The notes under the pieces are model-generated. The model was given only the letters and a program-made list of their open reading frames with translations, was not told the DNA's origin and ran no database searches. Shown here in pieces: positions 1 through 7,337 of a stretch of 36,933 nucleotides of DNA. This DNA comes from Candidatus Binataceae bacterium (lineage in GTDB: Bacteria; Desulfobacterota; Binatia; Binatales; Binataceae). The first letter of the stretch is position 1. Each line of letters begins with the position of its first letter. Location of the stretch: positions 1-36,933 of the forward strand of contig DATJMX010000081.1 in the NCBI GenBank assembly GCA_035508495.1, read 5' to 3'. The translations under genes and the position numbers were made by a program.

Positions 1-26
1 GATGAAGGAATCTCGCAGAGAAACCG

Positions 27-55
27 CTGATTTACTGAGATTTCAAGGAAATCAG
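27..55. promoter_or_regulatory. Nested inverted repeats upstream of the RHH gene (operator or oriT candidate)
   Basis: CTGATTT (27-33) and AAATCAG (49-55) form a perfect 7-bp inverted repeat. Inside it GATTTC (39-44) and GAAATC (48-53) form another with a 3-nt spacer. It sits 22 bp before the start of the relaxosome RHH gene. In TrwABC-type systems the RHH protein binds oriT and represses its own operon, so either an operator or part of oriT fits. No nic site was recognised. Confidence 0.4.
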
Positions 56-77
56 AATCGCGGATGAGGATAGGAAA

Positions 78-503
78 ATGGCGGAAGAGACTATGAAAGC
101 AAACGATTTCGCGCGGAGCGCCGACCAGGCTAAGCCGATAACGATTAGATTCTCGTCAGAAATCGCGGCTCAGATTGAAGCCGAGGCTCAGGCCCGTGAT
201 GCCAGTCCCACTGAGATCGTTCGGTCGATCGTATGTGACCACTACAACGAATCCGTCGACCTGGGCCAACTGAGAAGCGAGATTAGTGAGCTGATCGAAG
301 ATCGGTTCCGCCACACAGTGTACGAGATTTCGCGCACGCGATCCTCGCTCTACTACATGGTCGAGCGGAGTGAAGCGTTAGAGCTCGATCGTCCAAAGCT
401 CGAAGAAATCCAGCGACTATCGCGCCAGAACGCCACTGACTATATCGGCCGACTTGATGCAGAGATCGATCGCCGCAAGAACGGATCGAAAGCGAATAGT
501 TAA
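78..503 (+). CDS. Ribbon-helix-helix relaxosome accessory protein (TrwA/MobC-like)
   Basis: 141 aa. Residues about 19-55 read as a ribbon-helix-helix fold: a short beta strand (PITIRFSSE) followed by two helices ending IVRSIVCDHY. The rest is highly charged and helical with no membrane segment. It is the first gene before a coupling ATPase (20 bp downstream) and a MobF relaxase, the same order as trwA-trwB-trwC of plasmid R388. The inferred role is to bind oriT, assist relaxase nicking and repress the operon. ATG at 78 follows a weak GGATAGG-like Shine-Dalgarno; an in-frame ATG at 93 is an alternative. The RHH call is by pattern; the relaxosome role is inferred from neighbours. Confidence 0.7.
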   Translation: MAEETMKANDFARSADQAKPITIRFSSEIAAQIEAEAQARDASPTEIVRSIVCDHYNESVDLGQLRSEISELIEDRFRHTVYEISRTRSSLYYMVERSEALELDRPKLEEIQRLSRQNATDYIGRLDAEIDRRKNGSKANS

Positions 504-523
504 TCCACGGGAGCAAGACGACG

Positions 524-2377
524 ATGTGGTCGGGCGGACGACAGGCGGCGAGTTGGCAGGCGTACGCGACTGGCGCGCGAATGAACGCGCGATTTGTGAT
601 GGTCTGGCTGAAGCTCGGTCTCTTCTCCTGGATCATCACGACATTCTGCCTCATCTGGTATTGGACGGGCCGCTACTTCCCAGATTTCGGGCACCAACAA
701 TTTGTGCCCTGGTTCCTCGCCTGGTTGCTTGGTAAGCTGAGCCCCCCCTTCATCCACCCGACCTTGCCCTACATGGGGCGGCGTTACCCGGCGGATGTTC
801 TCGCAGCGTTTCTCAACGACAGGCATTTCTATCAGCACTCCTTCGGGGAATGGGTAATCCACTATCTGCGCTATGGGGCTGTGGCGCCAATGTTGATCAC
901 GGTCGCTTCGGTTATCTTGCTTCGACGCAAAAGCTCCGACGCCCATCACCTCCGTGGGCTGCAACTGATCACCAGCAAAGAGTTAAGCGGCGCGGTGAAA
1001 AATGCCGCTACGCGCGGACTTCTACGCGTGCCGGTGGTTCGCCAGCTGAGTGGCGGCAAAACTCCTGGAATCAGAATCGCCAGCGTAACGATACCGGCGG
1101 ACCTGGAGCCGCAACATTTTGCCATTACCGGCAAAACTGGCTCCGGCAAGTCAAACTGCATCCGGCAGATACTGCGTCAGATCGAGGCGCGCGCGGGAAT
1201 CGGCATCGTGCTGGATCCAGACGCCGAATACGTCTCGGAATTCTATCGACCCGAGCGGGGCGACTTGATTCTAAATCCGCTCGATGAACGGTGCCCTTCA
1301 TGGTCGCCGTGGGCGGAGCTCAGGCCGGAAAGCTTCCGCATGGACGCCGAAGCTTTGGCTCAATCGCTCATACCGGATGCTCCCAATAGTTTCTCGCAAA
1401 GCGGTGCAGACCGATTCTTCAGACGCTCCGGTCGCACCACACTTGTCAGCATCCTGGAGACTGCCAAGCCACGGACGGCGAAGACCATCACCGAAATGCT
1501 GACCTTGCCCCGGGATCGACTCAAGAAGGCTTTGGCCGGAACGCAGGCAGAAGCGCTTATCGATCCCGGAGCACACGACCAGGGCGCGGGCATCGTGGCG
1601 ATGGCAACGAACGCTACCAACCCGCTTAGCTACCTGCCTCCGGAGCTTCCGAATCATGCCAATTGGAGCGCGGTCGAATGGGCGAAGAATCGCCGCGGAT
1701 GGCTCTTCATGACCTCGACCGAGGATTCGCGCGCCGCTGCACTTCCGCTCCAAAATGTTTGGCTCGATTGTCTGGTCCGCCAGCTTCTCACTACCGACCT
1801 GAGTGCAACCACGAACCAAGTATGGATCATTATCGACGAGCTCGGAGCGCTCGACTACCAGGGACAATTGGAGAATCTCGTTGTCCGAGGCCGCAAACGC
1901 GGCCTCTGCGTGGTCGTTGGCTTTCAGGCGGTGTCTCAGCTCCATTCAATCTATGGACGCGACCGCACCGTCACGCTGCTGTCGGCGCCGGCAACCAAAC
2001 TGATCCTACGTTCGGACGAAGCGGAGACAGCGGAGTGGGCGAGCCGTACGCTGGGGCAGCGTGAAGTCGTTCGACTTCAGATGACAACGCTCACCGGCCC
2101 GTCTCTCTTTCGAGATGGGTTCAACCTGCAACCCCATCAGACGTTGGAGCGCGTCGTGCTGCCGGCCGAAATCCAGAAGCTCCCGCCTCTCGAAGGCTAC
2201 CTCTGCATCGCCGGTTATGACCGGGCGCGAATCGCGCTCCAGTGGGCCGAGCCTAAGAAAAACGCGCCAGCGTTTGTTCTCCGCAAAGACTCCGAGGTGC
2301 CGTTTTCTGAGGAGAAGGCAGGCACGCATCCGGAATCATCGCCCAAACCCGCTTCGTCACAGGGAGAGTGGGACTAG
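524..2377 (+). CDS. Type IV coupling protein, TrwB/TraD family ATPase
   Basis: 617 aa, inner-membrane hexameric DNA pump that links the relaxosome to a type IV secretion channel. Hydrophobic segments lie near residues 24-47 and 117-133, flanking a periplasmic loop, as in TrwB/TraD. The cytoplasmic domain has Walker A GKTGSGKS at 204-210 (preceded by G203) and Walker B IIIDELGAL with D438-E439. A conserved RGRKRG...GFQAVSQL stretch follows, typical of TrwB/TraD motor domains. Length is a little above R388 TrwB (about 507 aa); the extra sequence is mainly a Pro/Ser/Glu-rich C-terminal tail from about residue 590. A GGGAG Shine-Dalgarno lies about 10 bp before ATG 524. The relaxase begins 2 bp after the stop, so translation is probably coupled. 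Confidence 0.93.
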   Translation: MWSGGRQAASWQAYATGARMNARFVMVWLKLGLFSWIITTFCLIWYWTGRYFPDFGHQQFVPWFLAWLLGKLSPPFIHPTLPYMGRRYPADVLAAFLNDRHFYQHSFGEWVIHYLRYGAVAPMLITVASVILLRRKSSDAHHLRGLQLITSKELSGAVKNAATRGLLRVPVVRQLSGGKTPGIRIASVTIPADLEPQHFAITGKTGSGKSNCIRQILRQIEARAGIGIVLDPDAEYVSEFYRPERGDLILNPLDERCPSWSPWAELRPESFRMDAEALAQSLIPDAPNSFSQSGADRFFRRSGRTTLVSILETAKPRTAKTITEMLTLPRDRLKKALAGTQAEALIDPGAHDQGAGIVAMATNATNPLSYLPPELPNHANWSAVEWAKNRRGWLFMTSTEDSRAAALPLQNVWLDCLVRQLLTTDLSATTNQVWIIIDELGALDYQGQLENLVVRGRKRGLCVVVGFQAVSQLHSIYGRDRTVTLLSAPATKLILRSDEAETAEWASRTLGQREVVRLQMTTLTGPSLFRDGFNLQPHQTLERVVLPAEIQKLPPLEGYLCIAGYDRARIALQWAEPKKNAPAFVLRKDSEVPFSEEKAGTHPESSPKPASSQGEWD

Positions 2378-2379
2378 CC

Positions 2380-5163
2380 ATGTTGGTCATGTCCAAAGGC
2401 GCGCTCACCGCCGGTCAAGCGGAAACGTACTACGAGGAGAAGTACAGTCGCGATGATTACTACACTGAAAATCGGCGGGTGATCGGACATTGGTTCGGCA
2501 AAGGAGCCGCAGAGCTTGGGCTGGCGGGAGACATCGATACTGCGGACTTCCAAGCTGCCCTAAATGGCTTTCATCCGAGAACCGGAGAGGTTCTCGTTCA
2601 TACGGCGCAACGCCAAGGTGAAGAGAAACGGGCGGGCTGGGACGCGACGTTCAACGCTCCGAAATCACTGACCATCCAGGCGCTTGTCGGAAACGATGCT
2701 CGCTTAATTACCGCGCACCGACACGCTGTTGAGCAGACGCTCCATCAGCTCGAGCGGTTTGGACAAGCGCGTATTCGAAGAGGCCAGGAGTGGATCACAA
2801 CCGGCAACATCGTCGCAGCCCGTTTCGATCACATCGCGGCACGACCAACTGATGCCGCCGCCAACGACGGCTATGGTCCTGACCCGCACCTGCACACCCA
2901 TGTCGTGGTGATGAACATGACGCGTCGACCGGACGGCCAGTGGCGAGGACTCGATCCGATTGAGATCTACCGCTCGCAGGCCTTTGCGACGGCAGTTTAC
3001 CGCGCTGAACTCTCTCGCGAGGTTCAGAGATTCGGTTATGCGATTACCGTCACCGAAAAGGACGGGCGCTGGGAGCTTGAAGGCTACACACGCGAACAGC
3101 TGATGGCCTTTTCGCTGCGCCGTCAGGCAATCGAGCGCGAGCTCGCGAAGCTTGGCATCAATGGCGCAAGCGCGGCACAGATTGCGGCTCATCGTTCGCG
3201 TCTCTCCAAAGACCAGCGCGGCGAGGATGCGTTGAAGATCGAATGGCGCGAGCGTGCTGCGGCGTATGGGATCTCCGTGAAACGGATCGCCCAGCTTGCG
3301 CATAATCGTAAACCGATCGCGCCAAAACTCGGCGTGGCCACGTTGCTCGAGACCGTGCACCAGGCGACAGCTCACGCGACGGAACGCGATGCCGCACCCG
3401 ATCGGCGCGAACTCGAGACCTTTAGTCTCCAGCACACCATGGGCCGGACTGTACTGGCAGAGGTTCGCAATGCGATCGACCTTCAACGAAACGAAGGTCG
3501 ATTGATCGATCTGGTGACGAACCATTGCCATCCGATCGGTGCATTCACGACTCCCGAGATGGCGGTGCTTGAGCGAGATAACGTCGCACTGATGCATGCC
3601 GGCCGCGGCATGGCTCAACCGATCGCTGCCATCGACGAAATCAAGAGTTGGTCCGTCAGTCGCGGGCTTGCCGCCGATCAAACCCGTGCAGCCGTAACCA
3701 CGCTTTCGACTCGTGACTGGCTTAGCGCGATCGAAGGACGAGCTGGCTCAGCGAAGACAACTACGGTGGGAGCAATCCGCGAGCTTTCTCAACGACAAGG
3801 CTACTTCGTGCGCGGCTTCGGACCCACCAGCGGCAGCGTCAAAGCGCTAACTGAAGCGGGGATTCTCGCGCGTACGGTCGCGAGCTTGATCGAAACTCCA
3901 CAGGTCGAGAAGCACCGAAAAGAGCTTTGGATCGTCGACGAGTCGAGTCTTCTGGCGACGAGGCAAGTTAATCAGCTGCTGGGTCATGCGAAAGAGATTG
4001 GGATCGAACGCGTCGTTTTCGTGGGTGACGAACGACAGCATCACGGGATCGAAGCTGGGCGGCCCATCTATCAGATGCGTCAGGCTGGAATGGCGAGTGC
4101 CTCCCTCTCGGTTATCCGCCGTCAGCGCGATCCGGAACTGCGGCAAGCTGTCGAGCTGGTGGCGGAAGGAAAGCTCGCACAGGCAATTACCGCGCTGTCC
4201 GAACAACAACGGATCAATCAGATCTCTGCCCCCAACGATCGCTATTACGCGATCGCCGAAGACTACCTGCGATCGCATCGGGCCAAACAGTTGACACTCG
4301 TGGTGAGTCCAGCAATCGAGGAACGCACCGAACTCAATCGAGTCATCCGCGACCGCCTGGTCGTCGGTGGCCAAGTTGCTGGCGAAGGTGTGGACCTGCC
4401 GATTCTTACGAGTCTCGATCTCACGCGAGCGCAGCGCGCTCACGCGCGCCACTACGCGGTCGGTGACGTGATCCGCCTACGCCGCGGAAGCCCCAAGCTT
4501 GGGATAACCGCTGGCGAGTACCTGACGGTCGAAGCATCGGACCCCAAACGCAATTTCCTCCGCATCAGAACTGAGATGGGTGGCACGATCGAATACAAGC
4601 CCAGTCGCTTTCGCGGAACCGAAGTGTTTCGTGCGGAGTCTCGAAGGCTTGCCGCCGGTGATCGTGTCCAATTCCGCGCCCCCGATCGCGCACTAGGGAT
4701 TGCAAATGGCGAACTTGCGACGGTCGTCGCAATAGATGTTGAGCAGACGCAGTTACGGACCGACAGGGGCAAAGAGATCAGGGCTGCCAACGCAAGGCTT
4801 CGGCACATCGACTACGGCTATGCCTCGACATCACACGCCAGCCAGGGAGCTACCGTTGACCGTGTGATTGTGAACATCGACACCGAGCGGAGTTCGCGCC
4901 TCGTAAATCGCCGTCAGTTTTACGTGTCACTGAGTCGAGCGAGGCACGACGCGCGAATCTATACGGACAACACCGAAACACTGACGCGCGCCGTCGCTCG
5001 CGAGCAAGTCAAGCCGACCGCTCTCGAGAATCTTTCGGAGGCGCAGCGGCGATCGCTGCCAAGATTCAGGCCGATCGACATCGAAGACTCATTCGTTGCG
5101 CGACCAAAGCGGAGTATCCAGCGCGATCGAAAGATCAAGCGCAGCCAGGGAATCAGTTGGTGA
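2380..5163 (+). CDS. mobF: MobF-family conjugative relaxase-helicase (TrwC/TraI-like)
   Basis: 927 aa. The N-terminal TrwC relaxase domain has paired tyrosines Y17/Y18 and Y27/Y28 (nicking and second strand transfer) and the metal-binding triad H170, H172, H174 in HLHTHVVV. The C-terminal part is a RecD/TraI-type 5'-3' helicase: motif I at 453-461 (GRAGSAKTT), motif II IVDES, motif III VFVGDERQ, and late motifs near STSHASQGATVD and YVSLSRARH. Motif I has Ala where most P-loops have Gly before Lys. ATG 2380 is preferred over in-frame GTG 2368 because AGGGAGAG (2361-2368) is then a well-placed Shine-Dalgarno and the N-terminus matches TrwC. Size is close to R388 TrwC (966 aa). It nicks oriT, stays covalently attached to the 5' end and unwinds the transferred strand. 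Confidence 0.95.
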   Translation: MLVMSKGALTAGQAETYYEEKYSRDDYYTENRRVIGHWFGKGAAELGLAGDIDTADFQAALNGFHPRTGEVLVHTAQRQGEEKRAGWDATFNAPKSLTIQALVGNDARLITAHRHAVEQTLHQLERFGQARIRRGQEWITTGNIVAARFDHIAARPTDAAANDGYGPDPHLHTHVVVMNMTRRPDGQWRGLDPIEIYRSQAFATAVYRAELSREVQRFGYAITVTEKDGRWELEGYTREQLMAFSLRRQAIERELAKLGINGASAAQIAAHRSRLSKDQRGEDALKIEWRERAAAYGISVKRIAQLAHNRKPIAPKLGVATLLETVHQATAHATERDAAPDRRELETFSLQHTMGRTVLAEVRNAIDLQRNEGRLIDLVTNHCHPIGAFTTPEMAVLERDNVALMHAGRGMAQPIAAIDEIKSWSVSRGLAADQTRAAVTTLSTRDWLSAIEGRAGSAKTTTVGAIRELSQRQGYFVRGFGPTSGSVKALTEAGILARTVASLIETPQVEKHRKELWIVDESSLLATRQVNQLLGHAKEIGIERVVFVGDERQHHGIEAGRPIYQMRQAGMASASLSVIRRQRDPELRQAVELVAEGKLAQAITALSEQQRINQISAPNDRYYAIAEDYLRSHRAKQLTLVVSPAIEERTELNRVIRDRLVVGGQVAGEGVDLPILTSLDLTRAQRAHARHYAVGDVIRLRRGSPKLGITAGEYLTVEASDPKRNFLRIRTEMGGTIEYKPSRFRGTEVFRAESRRLAAGDRVQFRAPDRALGIANGELATVVAIDVEQTQLRTDRGKEIRAANARLRHIDYGYASTSHASQGATVDRVIVNIDTERSSRLVNRRQFYVSLSRARHDARIYTDNTETLTRAVAREQVKPTALENLSEAQRRSLPRFRPIDIEDSFVARPKRSIQRDRKIKRSQGISW

Positions 5164-5180
5164 GGCGAGGAGGTAGCGCG

Positions 5181-5906
5181 ATGAAGTTTTGCACTCGTTG
5201 CGGTTCGCAGATGATCAATAAACAGATCTGCGGGTTCTGCAAAGCACCTGCGTTCAGAGCCGCGAGTGAGGCAATCGTCGAGTATCCCGCGGCCGGCGAC
5301 CTACGTTCATTCCACTTCAAGTACACGCTCTATCTTCTTGGCATCGTCTATCGCGAGCCGTCGCTTTCGGTTCCGTTCAGCTACATAAACGGGACTCTCT
5401 TGGAAGTCCGCACCTCTCAAGATGCAGCTCGTTCGGTTCCAATCAAAATCTGGTCGGACAAGGACGATCCTTTATGCGGCCCACGCAGTCCCATCATCGG
5501 CAAGGAAACACAGCCAGCCATCAGAAGCATCGTGCGGCTGAGACTTGGAACCGGTGTCGAGCGTTCGTTTGTGCTGTCTCAGGTCAGACCGCACGCCAGA
5601 CGAGGCGATAGGATTGGACTGATTTTTCCCGCTCCGATTGTCTGCGCCCTCAACCCGGTCTATGACCATGCGGCGATAGCGGCCGTCGACTATCTCGCCG
5701 ATAGCTCCACGTGGAGCACAACCCATCCAGAGATTCAAGCCATCCGCTCACAGTTGCCGGATGATCAAGACGACGCATTCACCGATTCGTTCGGGAACTA
5801 CCTGAACGGACTCTGCCGACACTGCCTGCGGCTTTTCAAAGGACACCACGGAAATAATCAGCGACAACACGGAGTTGGCCTCCGTCAGGCGGAGTTAACG
5901 CGATGA
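5181..5906 (+). CDS. Zinc-ribbon protein of unknown function
   Basis: 241 aa. It opens with a short zinc ribbon: CTRCG (C4, C7) followed about ten residues later by CGFC, giving CxxC-x(n)-CxxC. The remaining 220 residues are not recognised; they look like a soluble mixed alpha/beta domain with no clear membrane segment, and a further CxxHC-like cluster (LCRHCLRLF) lies near the C-terminus. ATG 5181 is chosen because AGGAGG stands 7 bp upstream; a longer TTG-initiated frame starting at 5157 overlaps the relaxase. It is probably co-transcribed with the relaxase and belongs to the element cargo or accessory transfer functions, but the role is unknown. Confidence 0.6.
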   Translation: MKFCTRCGSQMINKQICGFCKAPAFRAASEAIVEYPAAGDLRSFHFKYTLYLLGIVYREPSLSVPFSYINGTLLEVRTSQDAARSVPIKIWSDKDDPLCGPRSPIIGKETQPAIRSIVRLRLGTGVERSFVLSQVRPHARRGDRIGLIFPAPIVCALNPVYDHAAIAAVDYLADSSTWSTTHPEIQAIRSQLPDDQDDAFTDSFGNYLNGLCRHCLRLFKGHHGNNQRQHGVGLRQAELTR

Positions 5907-6163
5907 AGATCCTCGCCCCGCAACAACGCCTGGCGCCGGCTTCGCTCAAATCCGTCGCGCCCGCCCTACGGAAACGCTGCGCTCGGTCACGCCGGATTTG
6001 CACGGCTTCGCCGTCGCTCATTGGTGGCAGCGCGATGCGCCGCTACAAATCTCTTTCCTCCGTCGCCGTTCCTGATTTGGGCGAGAACGGCGGCGGGGAA
6101 AAAATGGCGGTGGGTTTCCAAGCCCAAGCCGCAGACACCCTGGCCTTCGGCAAGCGGGTGTGA
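5903..6163 (+). CDS. Possible small basic protein, unrecognised
   Basis: An 86-codon frame starting with an ATGA overlap on the previous stop and a GGAG Shine-Dalgarno 8 bp upstream, ending one base before the next gene. The product would be Arg/Lys-rich in its first half. Nothing in it is recognisable, and the same stretch is also open on the opposite strand, so it may simply be non-coding. The translational-coupling geometry is the only real support. Confidence 0.3.
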   Translation: MKILAPQQRLAPASLKSVAPALRKRCARSRRICTASPSLIGGSAMRRYKSLSSVAVPDLGENGGGEKMAVGFQAQAADTLAFGKRV

Positions 6164-6370
6164 ATGAGAACCAATATGTCGACGATGTATCAGGGCAATT
6201 GCGCGCGTTGCGAACGCAAAGTCAGGACCGAAGAGAATTTTCTGAAGGCGCGCCTCTGGGCCAGCACCGCTGTGTTTCACTGGAACTGCTTTCTGCTGCT
6301 GATGAAGGAACACGGTGACAAAGCGGCCGAGGAGGCTACGTGGACGGCGAGCAGAATTGATCGAGTTTGA
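6164..6370 (+). CDS. Small treble-clef/LIM-like putative zinc protein
   Basis: 68 aa. It contains CARC near residues 14-17 and HWNC about 23 residues later, a C-x2-C...H-x2-C arrangement typical of a single LIM-like or treble-clef zinc finger. The region between reads KVRTEENFLKARLWAS. A charged helical tail follows. It lies between the zinc-ribbon gene and ssb, all on the same strand without gaps, and overlaps the start of the longer ssb frame. Three ATG codons (6164, 6176, 6185) are in frame, so the exact start is open. Function unknown; DNA or protein binding within the mobile element is a guess. Confidence 0.5.
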   Translation: MRTNMSTMYQGNCARCERKVRTEENFLKARLWASTAVFHWNCFLLLMKEHGDKAAEEATWTASRIDRV

Positions 6371-6429
6371 ATAAACAACGGCTCCGTGCCAGGCGGCTAC
6401 CCGGACGCAGAGCCAAAAAGGAGAAAGTC

Positions 6430-6825
6430 GTGTCGTTAAACAAAGTAATGGTGATCGGGCATCTCGGGCAAGATCCGGAACTCCGCTACACGCCGGCAGG
6501 CCTACCGGTCGCGAACTTCACCGTCGCGACTAACGAAGTCTTCGTCGACAAGGAGGGCAAGCGCCAGGAACGCGCCGAATGGCACAGGATCGTCGTCATG
6601 GGAAAAATCGCGCTGACCTGCAACGAGTACCTGAAGAAAGGCAGACAGGTATTCGTCGAGGGCCGATTGCAAACCCGCGAATGGGAGAACAACGGGCTGA
6701 GCAGTCGACGGACTGAGATAGTCGCCGCACGGGTGCAATTTTTAGGTACACCGCAGGGCGAAAAAGCAGAATCCCATCAGACGGATGACCCACTGCTACC
6801 GGCGGAAGCGGAGATTCAATTTTAG
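6430..6825 (+). CDS. ssb: Single-stranded DNA-binding protein
   Basis: 131 aa with a standard bacterial SSB OB-fold: the N-terminal LNKVMVIGHLGQDPELRYTP, then VANFTVATNE, an EWHRIVVMGK strand, and KGRQVFVEGRLQTREWE. The C-terminus ends EAEIQF, a degenerate version of the acidic DDDIPF tip that recruits partner proteins. GTG 6430 is chosen because AAAAGGAG ends 6 bp upstream and the protein then begins exactly like other SSBs; an upstream TTG would add about 21 basic residues. Element-borne ssb genes are common in ICEs and plasmids, where they coat the transferred strand after entry and help counter the SOS response. Confidence 0.93.
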   Translation: MSLNKVMVIGHLGQDPELRYTPAGLPVANFTVATNEVFVDKEGKRQERAEWHRIVVMGKIALTCNEYLKKGRQVFVEGRLQTREWENNGLSSRRTEIVAARVQFLGTPQGEKAESHQTDDPLLPAEAEIQF

Positions 6826-6838
6826 TAGTGTGCCGCGG

Positions 6839-6874
6839 CTCGTGGCTGCGCCTGTATTCTTTTGCAGCCACGAG
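6839..6874 (+). terminator. Hairpin after ssb, terminator-like
   Basis: CTCGTGGCTGC (6839-6849) and GCAGCCACGAG (6864-6874) are perfect 11-bp complements around a 14-nt loop, starting 13 bp after the ssb stop. There is no long T-run after it, so termination may be weak or Rho-assisted. It separates the transfer genes from the integration genes. Confidence 0.6.
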
Positions 6875-6932
6875 TCGTCATTCAAACGTTTAGAAAAGTT
6901 TTCTTAGAATGAACGCTGAGGGAGTCGTTTAT

Positions 6933-7337
6933 ATGAGACCCCAGAAGCAGATCTCTCCTGAGAACCTGGAACGCGTGCTGAAGGCTCTTGATGCGGTCGC
7001 AAACCTCTGGTCGCCAGACGATGGCGAAGGAGCTGCGAGCGAACAACCACACGAAGAATATCTGACTGTTCGGCAAGCAGCGGCACGCATCAAGTACTGC
7101 GAACAGACGCTACGCAACATGATGTCTACTGGAGTCTTCAAACGCGGTCTGCATTACTACAAGCGAAGGGGACGGGTTTTGTTCGTGTGGTCACGAATGG
7201 AGCAATGGCTCCATGAAGATGGCGCTGCTTCTCCAGAAAACGAAGAATTAAATCGCTTCGCTGGTGCAAATGTGTTGCTGACTGGCGACGAGCCCTTCTA
7301 TCCGGTGCACCGTGCCCGTACGCGCAAAAAACGGTAA
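6933..7337 (+). CDS. Excisionase-like helix-turn-helix protein
   Basis: 134 aa. The middle (LTVRQAAARIKYCEQTLRNM followed by HYYKRRGRVLFVWSRMEQWL) has the form of an AlpA/excisionase-type winged HTH, in which a MerR-like helix pair is followed by a short hairpin and a residue pattern ending in a recognition wing. The C-terminal tail is basic. ATG 6933 has GAGGGAG 8 bp upstream; ATG 6909 has no Shine-Dalgarno. It overlaps the integrase start by 26 bp, which is the usual xis-int arrangement and suggests translational coupling. Inferred role: bend attachment-site DNA for excision and/or regulate the integrase. Confidence 0.7.
   Translation: MRPQKQISPENLERVLKALDAVANLWSPDDGEGAASEQPHEEYLTVRQAAARIKYCEQTLRNMMSTGVFKRGLHYYKRRGRVLFVWSRMEQWLHEDGAASPENEELNRFAGANVLLTGDEPFYPVHRARTRKKR

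Noticed and set aside
2704..3681. Minus-strand 325-codon frame inside the relaxase
   Set aside because: No motif or start signal; the relaxase frame covers the same DNA with conserved catalytic residues.
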